Notes under the pieces: generated by a model
The model's input: only the letters and a program-made list of their open reading frames with translations
What the model was told of the DNA's origin: nothing
The model's database searches: none
Shown here: positions 23,968 through 32,183 of the stretch, piece after piece
How the letters are laid out: each line of letters starts with the position of its first letter
Numbering within the stretch: position 1 is the first letter of the stretch
Position numbers and translations under genes: made by a program
Source of the DNA: Roseomonas fluvialis
Lineage (GTDB): Bacteria; Pseudomonadota; Alphaproteobacteria; Acetobacterales; Acetobacteraceae
Reading direction: 5' to 3'
Assembly (NCBI RefSeq): GCF_022846615.1
Contig: NZ_AP025637.1
Span: 4,613,001 to 4,677,000, forward strand
DNA length: 64,000 bases

Positions 23968-25602
23968 ATGGTAGTCGCCATGCGCAGGTTTCTCCTTGTC
24001 GCCGGATGCTGTTGCGCCCTCGCTGCCGGCTGGTGGTGGGCGGGCACGCCGGGGCTCGCGATGCTGACAGGCAACGCCGCGACCAGCGCCGCGCTGCCAC
24101 GGCTGCGCAGCGCGCCAGCCGATCGCGGCGCCATCACCGCGGTGGTCGCGGCGACAGGCACTGTGAACCCCGTCACGCTGGTGCAGGTGGGCAGCCAGCT
24201 CTCCGGCCAGATCCGCGAACTGCACGCCGACTTCAACACGCAGGTGCGCGAGGGCCAGCCGATCGCGCGGCTCGATACCGCCACCATCGAGGCGCGCCGC
24301 GCCGCCGCCGAGGCCGACATGCTGGCCGCCGCCGCCCAGGTGATCGTCGCGCGCGCCCAGGCCGAGCGCGCCGTCGCCGACGAAGCCCAGGCCCGCGCGC
24401 AGATCGAGGCCGCCCGCGCCGCCATCCTGGGTGTCGAGGCGGCCGCCCGCGATGCCGAGGGCGAGGCCGCGCGCAGCGCCGAACTGCGCGCCCGCGGCGT
24501 GGGCGCCGAGCGCGACGCGCTGCGCACCGCCTTCGCGGCGGACCGTGCCCGCGCCTCGGTCGCGCAGGCGCGCGCCGACCTGCTGCGCGCGGAAGCCGCC
24601 GCGATCTCGGCCGCCGCCGCCGCCCGCACGGCATCCGCGCAGGTCGAGGCCGCCGAGGCCGCTCGCGCGCAGAAGGAAGCGCTGATGCGCCAGGTTGAGG
24701 TGGACCTGAACAACGCCACCATCCGATCCCCCATCGACGGCATCGTGGTCTCGCGCAACATCGATGTCGGGCAGACCGTGGCGGCGTCCTTCCAGGCGCC
24801 GGTGCTGTTCCAGATCGCTGCAAGCCTCGATGAGATGGAGGTCTGGGCGACGGTGGACGAGGCCGATATCGGCCGCGTGCGCGCCGGCCAGGACGTGACC
24901 TTCACCGTCGCCGCCTTCCCGTCCGAGACACTGCGCGGGCGCGTGAAGGACATCCGCCTGGCGGCCACCACGGTGCAGAACGTGGTGACCTACACGGTGG
25001 TGGTGACGGCGCCGAACGCCTCCGGGCGCCTGCTGCCGGGCATGACCGCGACCCTGCGCATCGTCACCGAGGAACGCCCGCAGGCGCTGCGCGTGCCCAA
25101 TGCCGCGCTGCGCTGGCGCCCGCCCGGCACCACCGCCGGCGGCCCGCCCACCGAGGCCGCGGCCCCCGGCCAGGCGCAGCTCGACCAGGCGCTGGCCTCG
25201 CTCACCGACCTCACGCCAGCGCAGCGCGCCGAAATCGATGCCGCGCGCGCCGAGATGCGCAGCCGCATGCAATCCCTGCCCAGCGACGCCGACACGCGGC
25301 GCCAGCAGCAGCAGCAGGCGCGCCAGCGGCTCGTCTCACGGCTGAATGCGGCACTCACGCCCGACCAGCGCGCGCGCCTCGCGGCGATGCGCGGCGGCGG
25401 GGCGGGTCGGGGCGGCACGCCCGGGACGGTCTGGGTGCTGGAGGGCGACGGGCCGCCGCGCAGCGTCGCGGTGCGCACGGGCATCACCGACGGCACCGTC
25501 ACCGAGATCCTCTCGGGCGAGATCGCGCCGGGCGCGAGCGTCGTGATCGGCCAGGACCGCGCCGGCGCCGCCGCGGCCGCGACCGGCCGGCGACTGTTCT
25601 GA
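23968..25602 (+). CDS. MacA-like periplasmic adaptor subunit with an inserted LTxxQ helical segment
   Basis: This 544-residue membrane-fusion protein is anchored by one N-terminal helix (FLLVAGCCCALAAGWWWAG). A lipoyl half (VGSQLSGQIRELHADFNTQV), a long Ala-rich coiled-coil hairpin at about 105-245, the second lipoyl half (IRSPIDGIVVSRNIDVGQTV) and the barrel domains follow. It links an inner-membrane ABC pump to an outer-membrane channel. Residues 386-485 are an insertion rich in Gln/Arg/Ala with LTPAQR and LTPDQR, resembling CpxP/Spy LTxxQ motifs, before the last domain (GTVWVLEGDG). The start at 23968 has AAGG four bases upstream; the ATG at 23980 is an alternative. macB-type genes follow. 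Confidence 0.9.
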   Translation: MVVAMRRFLLVAGCCCALAAGWWWAGTPGLAMLTGNAATSAALPRLRSAPADRGAITAVVAATGTVNPVTLVQVGSQLSGQIRELHADFNTQVREGQPIARLDTATIEARRAAAEADMLAAAAQVIVARAQAERAVADEAQARAQIEAARAAILGVEAAARDAEGEAARSAELRARGVGAERDALRTAFAADRARASVAQARADLLRAEAAAISAAAAARTASAQVEAAEAARAQKEALMRQVEVDLNNATIRSPIDGIVVSRNIDVGQTVAASFQAPVLFQIAASLDEMEVWATVDEADIGRVRAGQDVTFTVAAFPSETLRGRVKDIRLAATTVQNVVTYTVVVTAPNASGRLLPGMTATLRIVTEERPQALRVPNAALRWRPPGTTAGGPPTEAAAPGQAQLDQALASLTDLTPAQRAEIDAARAEMRSRMQSLPSDADTRRQQQQQARQRLVSRLNAALTPDQRARLAAMRGGGAGRGGTPGTVWVLEGDGPPRSVAVRTGITDGTVTEILSGEIAPGASVVIGQDRAGAAAAATGRRLF

Positions 25603-25605
25603 CGC

Positions 25606-26346
25606 ATGACCGCTTTGATCGACACCGCCGGCCTGTCGCGCAGTTTCCCTGCGGGCGAGGGCGTGGTGCGCGCGCTGGCCGACGTCTCGGTCAGCATCCA
25701 GCCCGGCGAATTCGTCGCTGCCATGGGGCCGTCGGGGTCGGGCAAATCCACCTTCCTGAACCTGATCGGCTGCCTGGACCGCCCGACCACCGGGACCTAC
25801 CGGCTGATGGGCGAGGAGGTTGGCGCGCTGTCGCAGGACCGCCTGGCGGAACTCCGCAGCCGGCGCATCGGCTTCGTGTTCCAGTCCTTCAACCTGCTGC
25901 AGCGCGCGGATGCGCTGGCGAATGTGGAACTGCCGCTGGTCTATCGCGGGCTGCGCCGGCGTGCACGGCGGGACCGCGCGGCGATGGCGCTGGCGGCCGT
26001 GGGACTGGGGGACCGGATGCGGCACCGGCCTTCGCAGCTTTCCGGCGGTCAGCAACAGCGCGTGGCGATCGCGCGCGCCATCGTGGGCAGCCCCGACCTG
26101 CTGCTGGCGGACGAGCCCACCGGCGCGCTCGACACGCGCACCGGCCTGTCGGTGGTGTCGCTGTTCCAGGCGCTGAACCGCGGCGGCGTGGGCGTACTGA
26201 TGGTCACGCATGATGCCGAGGTAGCGCGCTTCGCAACGCGCGTGCTGCGCTTCCGCGATGGTCGCCTGGTGTCGGATGCGCGGCAGGATCCGGCCGACGC
26301 GGCCGCGATGCTGGCCGCACTGCCGCCAATGGAAGACGCGGCGTGA
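25606..26346 (+). CDS. MacB-like ABC transporter ATPase
   Basis: This 246-residue ATPase has Walker A (AAMGPSGSGKSTFLNLIG), Q-loop (FVFQSFNLL), signature (LSGGQQQRVAIARAIV), Walker B (LLLADEPTGALD) and the H-loop (MVTHDAE), all intact. The LolD/MacB subgroup is clear from RIGFVFQSFNLLQRADALAN. It powers the FtsX-type permease encoded next, which overlaps by four bases. In MacB proper the ATPase and permease are one chain; here they are split. It starts three bases after the adaptor gene, so the three genes form one operon. Confidence 0.95.
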   Translation: MTALIDTAGLSRSFPAGEGVVRALADVSVSIQPGEFVAAMGPSGSGKSTFLNLIGCLDRPTTGTYRLMGEEVGALSQDRLAELRSRRIGFVFQSFNLLQRADALANVELPLVYRGLRRRARRDRAAMALAAVGLGDRMRHRPSQLSGGQQQRVAIARAIVGSPDLLLADEPTGALDTRTGLSVVSLFQALNRGGVGVLMVTHDAEVARFATRVLRFRDGRLVSDARQDPADAAAMLAALPPMEDAA

Positions 26347-27665
26347 ACGCGCCGGGCACCATTACGCGTGCCGCGCCCGCCACCAGCGTAGCAACGCCGG
26401 TGCTCCCGCCGCTGCCGCCCACGCGGGGCGGCATGGACCTGGCCGAGGCGTTCCGTGGTGCGCTCTCGGCGCTCGCCGCGAATTACCTGCGGTCGATCCT
26501 GACGGCGCTGGGCATCTTCATCGGCGTCGCCGCGGTGATCGCGACCGTGGCGGTAGGCGAAGGCGCGCGGCGGCAAGTGACGGCGCAGATCCAGTCGCTC
26601 GGTGCCAACCTGCTGATCATCTGGGGCGGGTCCGCCACCATGGGCGGCGTGCGGCTGGGGGCCGGCGGTCGGTCGAATCTGTCCTACGACGACGCCGTGG
26701 CGATCGCGCGGGAGGTGCCGGAGGTCGAGGTCGCGGTGGGCTCCATCCGGCAGACCTTCCAGATGGTGGCAGGCAACCAGAACTGGTCGGCGGTGGTGAT
26801 TGCCGCGGACCCGGATTTCTTCACCGCCCATGAGTGGGTGCCCGACAGCGGCCGGCTGTTCGGCACCGAGGAGGCCGGCGCCGCGCGCAAGGTGGTGATC
26901 CTGGGTGCCACGGTGGCGGAGAACCTGTTCGGCGAGGAAGACCCGGTCGGGCGCGAGATCCGCATCCGTTCCACGCCCTTCGAGGTGATCGGCGTAATGG
27001 CGCGCAAGGGCCAGAACCCGATGGGCCAGGACCAGGACGACGCGGTGTTCATCCCCTACTGGACGGCGCGGCGGTCCGTGATGGGCGCGTCGCGCGCCAA
27101 TGCGCGGCAGGTCGGCACCATCTCGGTCAAGGTGCACGAGGGCGAGGACATGCGCGACGCGGAGGAGAACATCCGCGCGCTGATGCGCCAGCGCCACCGC
27201 GTCGCCGCCAACGAACCCGACAGCGTGTCGGTGCGCAACCTGTCCGATATCCAGGCCACGCGCGATGCCGCGGCGCGCACGCTGTCGCTGCTGCTGGCCT
27301 CGGTCGCCGCGGTGTCGCTGCTGGTGGGCGGCATCGGCGTGATGAACATCATGCTGGTGAGCGTCACGGAACGCACGCGCGAGATCGGGCTGCGCCTCGC
27401 GATCGGTGCGCGCCGGCGCGACGTGCTGGCGCAGTTCCTGCTCGAGGCGCTGGTGCTCGCACTGCTCGGCGGTGCGGTGGGCGTCGCCGCCGGCATCACG
27501 CTGTCGCACCTGGCGGCGGACCTCGCCGGATGGCCGGTGCTGGTTACGTTGGACTCGGTGCTGCTGGCGGTTGGCGTTTCCGCGCTGACCGGGCTGTTCT
27601 TCGGCTTCTGGCCGGCGCGGCGCGCGGCACGGCTCGACCCGATCGCGGCGCTGCGGCACGACTAG
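26343..27665 (+). CDS. MacB/FtsX-type ABC permease
   Basis: This 440-residue permease has four membrane helices: one near AALAANYLRSILTALGIFIGV, then a large periplasmic domain (MacB_PCD), then three C-terminal helices (LSLLLASVAAVSLLVGGIGVMN, ALVLALLGGAVGVAAGITL, VLLAVGVSALTGLFFGFWPA). The motif NIMLVSVTERTREIGLRLAIGA is the FtsX signature. It starts at a GTG in GTGA overlapping the ATPase stop. Such pumps export peptides, macrolides or siderophore-like molecules. The substrate is unknown and no TolC-type channel gene is present in the window. Confidence 0.94.
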   Translation: MNAPGTITRAAPATSVATPVLPPLPPTRGGMDLAEAFRGALSALAANYLRSILTALGIFIGVAAVIATVAVGEGARRQVTAQIQSLGANLLIIWGGSATMGGVRLGAGGRSNLSYDDAVAIAREVPEVEVAVGSIRQTFQMVAGNQNWSAVVIAADPDFFTAHEWVPDSGRLFGTEEAGAARKVVILGATVAENLFGEEDPVGREIRIRSTPFEVIGVMARKGQNPMGQDQDDAVFIPYWTARRSVMGASRANARQVGTISVKVHEGEDMRDAEENIRALMRQRHRVAANEPDSVSVRNLSDIQATRDAAARTLSLLLASVAAVSLLVGGIGVMNIMLVSVTERTREIGLRLAIGARRRDVLAQFLLEALVLALLGGAVGVAAGITLSHLAADLAGWPVLVTLDSVLLAVGVSALTGLFFGFWPARRAARLDPIAALRHD

Positions 27666-27687
27666 ACCGGTTTCCACGAGCATCTTC

Positions 27688-27720
27688 GCTCGATCGGATG
27701 AGTTCAACTGATCGGGCTCA
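27688..27720. repeat. Dispersed palindromic repeat, copy 1
   Basis: An imperfect dyad, CTCGATCGGATGAGTTCAAC followed by TGATCGGGCT, shares its right arm with elements at 50593 and 60472. It lies in the 210-base gap after the efflux operon and may also act as its transcription end. Nothing else is seen in that gap. Confidence 0.5.
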
Positions 27721-27875
27721 GTCCTCAGCAGGTCGAGTGCCCGGTTGCGCGATTTCCGATCGGACGGCACCGGCCTGCTCCCCCGCCCAGCCAGCCAACG
27801 ACAGAATCCAGGATGGGTGGCCAGGCGGCGGAATGGCTAGGTGCCGCTGGGTCGGGATACGCGCGCATCCGGCGG

Positions 27876-28352
27876 TCAGCCGGCCAGTTCCACTGGTTCC
27901 GGCAGGGTCGCCCACTCCTCGTCGTCCGGCTTGTTGCCGGTGGTCCACATCAGCACGGCGAAGCGTCCGGGCCGGTCCAGCGCGCGCAGTGGGTGGTGCC
28001 AGGTGCCCAGGTGATAGTTCACCGCCTGGTCGCCCCGCACCACGAAGGCGCGCAGTGCGGACGCATCAGGCTTCCCGCCAACATCGGGGGCGACCAGCAC
28101 GACCCAGCGCTCCACATCCATCGGCACGAAGCACTGCGAGGACCGGTTGTGGCGCTCCATCTCGGTCGCCGTGAGCGGCAGCGACCAGGCCTTCGCCGTG
28201 CTGAAAGACAGACGCGGCTGGATCGCGCCGTCGATTGCCCGCAGCGTGTCGGTCAGCGCCAGGCCCGCACCCTCGCCCGGCGGATCAATCACGTCGCCGA
28301 AGGGCGCGAAGGCCTTGGCCGTCAGGGGTTCCAGAACCAGGCGCAGCGTCAT
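27876..28352 (-). CDS. allA: Ureidoglycolate lyase
   Basis: This 158-residue cupin-type enzyme splits ureidoglycolate to glyoxylate and urea in the last step of allantoin breakdown. Family landmarks are LEPLTAKAFAPFGDVID at the start, MERHNRSSQCFVPMD (metal-site His and Gln), and NYHLGTWHHPLRALD with the His cluster. The start at 28352 overlaps the puuE stop as ATGA. An in-frame ATG 19 codons earlier would lie inside puuE. The gene order puuE-allA is a standard ureide cassette. Confidence 0.92.
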   Translation of the reverse strand: MTLRLVLEPLTAKAFAPFGDVIDPPGEGAGLALTDTLRAIDGAIQPRLSFSTAKAWSLPLTATEMERHNRSSQCFVPMDVERWVVLVAPDVGGKPDASALRAFVVRGDQAVNYHLGTWHHPLRALDRPGRFAVLMWTTGNKPDDEEWATLPEPVELAG

Positions 28353-29290
28353 GGCCCCACCTTCGCGATCTGTTCCATGCCAGGCTGGTAGGGGAAGGTG
28401 CGCCGCCAATGCTCGGCGATCTCGATGCGGCGCGTGATCCAGACCTTATCGTGACCCTGGATATAGTCGAGGAAGCGGGCGAGGCCGATGGCGCGCGCTG
28501 GATGCCCGATGAAGCGCATGTGCAGCCCGCACGACATCATTCTCGGCTGCGTCTCGCCTTCCTCGTACAGCATGTCGAACTGGTCCTTGAGGAAAGTGAA
28601 GTAGTCGTCGGCGGTCGAGAAGATCCCGCGGCCGAACTTGCTGTCGTTGGTGACCAACGAATACGGCACGACCAGGTGCGGCTTGCCGTCCTGCAGCACC
28701 CAGTAGGGCAGTTCGTCGTTGTAGCAGTCGCTGTCATAGAGGAAGCCGCCCTCCTCCACGACCAACGTGCGGGTGTGAACGCTGGGCCCATAGCGGCAGT
28801 ACCAGCCGAGCGGACGCGAGCCCATGGTCTTCTGCAGGCTGTCGATGGCAAGGCGGATGTGCTCGCGCTCCTGCTCCTTCGCCAGCTTGTAGTGTTCGAT
28901 CCAGCGCCAGCCGTGGCAGCAAATGTCGTGGCCCGCGGCGCGGATGGCGGCAGCAGCGGGCGGATGACGTTCGAGTGCCAGCGCACACGCGAAAACGGTC
29001 ATCGGCAGGTTGCGCTTGGCGAAGATCCGCATGATGCGCCAGAAACCCACGCGGGATCCGTATTCGAACATGCCTTCACCCGCGAGGTCGCGCTGGCCGT
29101 CCGGCACCGGGGATTGCGGCGCCTCGGCGGTGCTGGTCTCGGAACGGCCATCGCCGTCGGGGAAGGAGTATTCCGACCCTTCCTCGTAATTCATCACGAA
29201 GTTGACCGCGACGCGTGCGCCGCCGGGCCATTGCGGATGCGGCGGGTGCTCGCCGTAGCCAACGAGGTCGCGGGGATAGGGCTCGGTCAC
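28349..29290 (-). CDS. puuE: Allantoinase, polysaccharide-deacetylase-like type
   Basis: This 313-residue protein of the NodB-like deacetylase fold opens allantoin to allantoate without the metal site of classical allantoinase. Hallmarks are YPRDLVGYGEHPPHPQWPGG at the start, NFVMNYEEGSEYSFPDGD, DICCHGWRWIEHY, GWYCRYGPSVHTR and a late HMRFIGHPAR. It starts with GTG and overlaps allA by four bases. Together they cover two steps of ureide catabolism. No allantoicase or uricase gene is in the window. Confidence 0.93.
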   Translation of the reverse strand: MTEPYPRDLVGYGEHPPHPQWPGGARVAVNFVMNYEEGSEYSFPDGDGRSETSTAEAPQSPVPDGQRDLAGEGMFEYGSRVGFWRIMRIFAKRNLPMTVFACALALERHPPAAAAIRAAGHDICCHGWRWIEHYKLAKEQEREHIRLAIDSLQKTMGSRPLGWYCRYGPSVHTRTLVVEEGGFLYDSDCYNDELPYWVLQDGKPHLVVPYSLVTNDSKFGRGIFSTADDYFTFLKDQFDMLYEEGETQPRMMSCGLHMRFIGHPARAIGLARFLDYIQGHDKVWITRRIEIAEHWRRTFPYQPGMEQIAKVGP

Positions 29291-29460
29291 GCGCAGGTCC
29301 TCTCGTGCAGTGGTGGCCGCAATCGCCGCCGGACGCCTGGCGGACCCGGCGCCGGGCTCGCGTCCCGATAGCAGTCCGGGCCGACATGCGTCGGCTGTCC
29401 GGAAGAAACTTCAGCGCGTTTGCCGCGACCAGCAAGCCCGGCGGAGGCAAGGCACCGCGA

Positions 29461-30885
29461 TCAGCGCATCCGACGCATCGCTGTCGGATAGAGCCGACCA
29501 TCCGGCGCGCGCATCGCTTCAAGGACGAAGCCGCCGGGCAGGTCGTGCAGTTCCTCCGTCGGCGCGGCATCGGCAGCGGCGTCGAAGGCGCCACGCAGCG
29601 GCCGGCCTTCCATGCCCTCGGTCCCGAGGCCCAGCAGATGCAGCACCGTGGGCACAATATCCGTCAGGTCAGCGGCTTCCTCGCATACGGCGCCGCGGCG
29701 GAACGGGCCGCCCTGCATCACCAGCACCGTCGCGAGTTCCGCCCGGTGCAGGCCGCCATGCATGCCGCCGCCCTCGGGCACGTCGGGCGCGTCGAAGGGC
29801 GCGGTGCCGGGCAGGCCCCAGGCATCAGGGCCTTCGTCGCCCGCAAAGGTCGCGACAAGGTCGGCGCTGCGCGCGTGGGCGCTGCCGAGCAGCGCCAGCG
29901 GCGCGGCGCGGCCGTCCGGCAGGATCGCCGGATCGCGCGCCAGCAGCGGCCCAGCCCAGTCCTGACGAGCGAGAAAATCGGCGATCTGCGGAGCCAGCGA
30001 GGTATGGCGCAGCCACAGGCCGGGCGCCGCCGCGGGCGCCACCACCACATCGATGTCGGGTGCCAGGCCGATACCGGCGCGAAAGCCCGCCCGCTGCAAC
30101 TCGGTGCGCAGGCAGCGCTTGCCGCGGCCGGTCACATGGCCGTGGTCCGACAGCACGATGATGGCGATCTCCTCGGCGTCGGGCTGCGCGTCGCGCCAGG
30201 CGACGACGCGCCCGAGCACCGCGTCGGCCGTGCGCAGGGCACGCAGCGTGTGCGGCGCGCGCAGCCCGCCCCAGTGGAAGGACACGTCGGGCTCCGACAA
30301 CCAGAGCAGCGCGACATCGGGGCAATGGCGTGCGAGCACGTGGTCGAGCAGCACGCGGCCGGCGAATTCGATGCGCGCGATATTGGGCACCTCCGCAGCG
30401 GGTGTTGCGCCCAGCGCGTCGAGCACCTCGGCCGCCGTGGCGCCTTCTGTGTCCTCCACGTTCCAGCGAAAGGTGCCGAGCCGTTCGGCAGCAGGATGCA
30501 GCAGTCGCGCCGCCCCGGCCGTACCGGCGCTGACCAGGGCGAAGCGCAGCCCATGCGGCGCGAGCCGTTCCGCCAGGCTGGGCCTTTGCAGCGGGGATTC
30601 GGCGCCGGCCGCCAAGGCCAGCACGTCCTCGACCAGTTTCGTGCGCAGCAGCCGGTCCGGCGCGACGCCGGCATCGAACAGCGTATTCGCCACCATGCCA
30701 TGCCCGCCTGGACGGCAGCCGGTGATCAGCGAGGGCGTTGCCACCCGCGTTTCGGAGGGAAAGACGCTGCGCGCGCGCGCGAAGCGCGTGCCGGACGCAG
30801 CAAGCGCAGCAAGGTGCGGTGTCGTTGCCGCATCCACCATGTCGGGTCGCAGCCCATCGAGGGCGATCATCAGCACACGCGTCAT
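29461..30885 (-). CDS. Alkaline-phosphatase-superfamily phosphodiesterase/nucleotide pyrophosphatase-like protein
   Basis: This 474-residue protein begins VLMIALDGLRPDMVDAATTP, the first metal Asp of the type I phosphodiesterase fold. ARSVFPSETRVATPSLITG follows, where a Ser or Thr replaces the usual Thr nucleophile context, then LLWLSEPDVSFHWGG and VLSDHGHVTGRGK supply the remaining Asp/His ligands. No export signal is seen. The superfamily hydrolyses phosphodiesters, pyrophosphates or phosphonates. The substrate here is unknown. It lies upstream of the ureide genes on the same strand with a 170-base gap, so co-transcription is possible but not evident. Confidence 0.82.
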   Translation of the reverse strand: MTRVLMIALDGLRPDMVDAATTPHLAALAASGTRFARARSVFPSETRVATPSLITGCRPGGHGMVANTLFDAGVAPDRLLRTKLVEDVLALAAGAESPLQRPSLAERLAPHGLRFALVSAGTAGAARLLHPAAERLGTFRWNVEDTEGATAAEVLDALGATPAAEVPNIARIEFAGRVLLDHVLARHCPDVALLWLSEPDVSFHWGGLRAPHTLRALRTADAVLGRVVAWRDAQPDAEEIAIIVLSDHGHVTGRGKRCLRTELQRAGFRAGIGLAPDIDVVVAPAAAPGLWLRHTSLAPQIADFLARQDWAGPLLARDPAILPDGRAAPLALLGSAHARSADLVATFAGDEGPDAWGLPGTAPFDAPDVPEGGGMHGGLHRAELATVLVMQGGPFRRGAVCEEAADLTDIVPTVLHLLGLGTEGMEGRPLRGAFDAAADAAPTEELHDLPGGFVLEAMRAPDGRLYPTAMRRMR

Positions 30886-31212
30886 GGGATGGTCCTTGTG
30901 CGATGGGCCTTGGTCGGCGCGAAGCACGCACCGATCGCCATGATCTGTCCATGCCCGGCGGTGAGGTAGCAACGGCGCAGTGTGATCGGGTTTGCATCAG
31001 ACTGCGTGCTGCCGCGGGGCGAGGACTGCGCACCAACTGAATATGTCGAAACGGGCTTCGGAGGCCGGACGCCGTATGCGCGGCTAACCTCGGCCTAAGG
31101 AGCGTCTTTTATGGTGGGTTCGAGATATCCGGCGCCGTGCCTGGCCCGCTACGCGGGCCATTAGCGGCGGGGCAGCGCGGACTGCCGAAATACCGGCGAC
31201 ACCGGGACTGCG
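30886..31212. other. Intergenic region without a recognised gene
   Basis: This 327-base stretch lies between the phosphodiesterase gene and tRNA-Gln. It should hold the promoter of the minus-strand phosphodiesterase gene and the 3' end of the tRNA transcript. Only a small palindrome at 31142-31160 stands out. Reading frames here look like chance frames. Confidence 0.5.
31142..31160 (-). terminator. Hairpin downstream of tRNA-Gln
   Basis: TGGCCCGC-TAC-GCGGGCCA is a perfect 8-bp stem with a three-base loop, 53 bases past the tRNA 3' end on the minus strand. It is GC-only and lacks a T-run, so its role in ending the tRNA transcript is tentative. Confidence 0.4.
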
Positions 31213-31287
31213 TGGCTGGGGCGCCAGGATTCGAACCTGGGAATGGCGGTACCAAAAACCGCTGCCTTACCGCTTGGCGACGCCCCA
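31213..31287 (-). tRNA. tRNA-Gln (anticodon TTG)
   Basis: Read on the minus strand, the 75-base sequence folds into a full cloverleaf. The acceptor stem TGGGGCG pairs with CGCCCCA. There is a D-loop with AAGCGGTAAGGC, an anticodon loop TTTTGGT with TTG, and a T-arm with GGTTCGAATCC. The 3' CCA is encoded. The gene begins 20 bases after the ispE stop and may be read from the same promoter. Confidence 0.96.
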
Positions 31288-31307
31288 TCCGCACCGCCTC
31301 ATAGCCT

Positions 31308-32183
31308 TCACCCGGGCGTTCCGTGAAGCCCCCCACCCCAGCGCCACCAGACCGCCGGCAACGCCGTCGCGGCGCGGCGGGCATCGCCCGGCTGGTCGAA
31401 GATGGCAAAGCACGTCGCACCCGATCCGCTCATGCGCGCCAGCAGGCAACCCGGCAGGTCCCGCAGCGCCGCCAGCGCCGCAGCCACAGCGGGGCACAGG
31501 ACCATCGCGGCGGGCTCCAGGTCGTTGCGAAGGGCCGCAAGGTCGCTCGCCATCGCGGCCGCGTCCTCCCAGCCATCGGGCAGCACCGCGGGTTGGGAAA
31601 ACGCCCCGTCGCGTGCGCGGAACACGGCGGGCGTCGGCAAGGCAACGCGCGGGTTGACCAGCACCATCCCGAATCTCGGCAGCGACGGCGCCGGGGCCAG
31701 CATCTCGCCCACGCCGCTCATCCGTGCGGGCCGGGAGGCGACGCAAACGGGCACATCCGCCCCCAGCGACAATGCCACCTCGGCGAGCCGCGCGTCGGGC
31801 CAGCCCAGGCCCCACAGCGCATCCAGCGCGCGCAGCGCCGCCGCCGCATCGGCACTGCCGCCCCCAATGCCGGAGGCAACCGGCAGCACCTTGTGCAGCG
31901 CCAGCGCCGCGCTGGGCGGAACCCCGGCCGCGGCGGACAGCGCCCGTGCGGCGCGCAGGACCAAGTTGTCCGGCTCGGCCTCCAGCGCCCCCGCCTCGGG
32001 CCCGTCCACCGCCAGCGAAAGCTGCGCGCCCGGCAGCGCCTCGATGCCATCCGCGGCATCGGCGAACACCACCAGGCTGTCCAGCAGGTGGTAGCCATCC
32101 GCCCGCCGCCCGGTCACGTGCAGGAACAGGTTGACCTTGGCCGGCGCGGATTGCCGAAGGCCAGACGCGCTGGCGGTGCTCAG
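31308..32183 (-). CDS. ispE: 4-diphosphocytidyl-2-C-methyl-D-erythritol kinase, apparent CTG start
   Basis: This 291-residue GHMP kinase phosphorylates CDP-methylerythritol in the MEP isoprenoid pathway. Landmarks are SAPAKVNLFLHVTGRRADGYH near the N-terminus, the ATP-binding LPVASGIGGGSADAAAALRAL, and the C-terminal LARMSGSGATCFAIF. No ATG, GTG or TTG lies in frame between the upstream coding region and the conserved domain start. The CTG at 32183 overlaps the TPR gene stop (CTGA). It has GGAGAA six bases upstream, so CTG is the most likely initiator. The protein length fits the family. tRNA-Gln follows. Confidence 0.9.
   Translation of the reverse strand: MSTASASGLRQSAPAKVNLFLHVTGRRADGYHLLDSLVVFADAADGIEALPGAQLSLAVDGPEAGALEAEPDNLVLRAARALSAAAGVPPSAALALHKVLPVASGIGGGSADAAAALRALDALWGLGWPDARLAEVALSLGADVPVCVASRPARMSGVGEMLAPAPSLPRFGMVLVNPRVALPTPAVFRARDGAFSQPAVLPDGWEDAAAMASDLAALRNDLEPAAMVLCPAVAAALAALRDLPGCLLARMSGSGATCFAIFDQPGDARRAATALPAVWWRWGGGLHGTPG

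Noticed and set aside
24300..24700. Ala/Arg-rich repetitive DNA in the efflux adaptor gene, considered as a tandem repeat
   Set aside because: The repetition reflects the Ala-rich coiled-coil hairpin of the adaptor. No exact repeated unit is present.
31109..31420. A 103-codon minus-strand frame running through tRNA-Gln
   Set aside because: It overlaps a clear tRNA gene and the ispE 3' end and has no similarity to any known protein.
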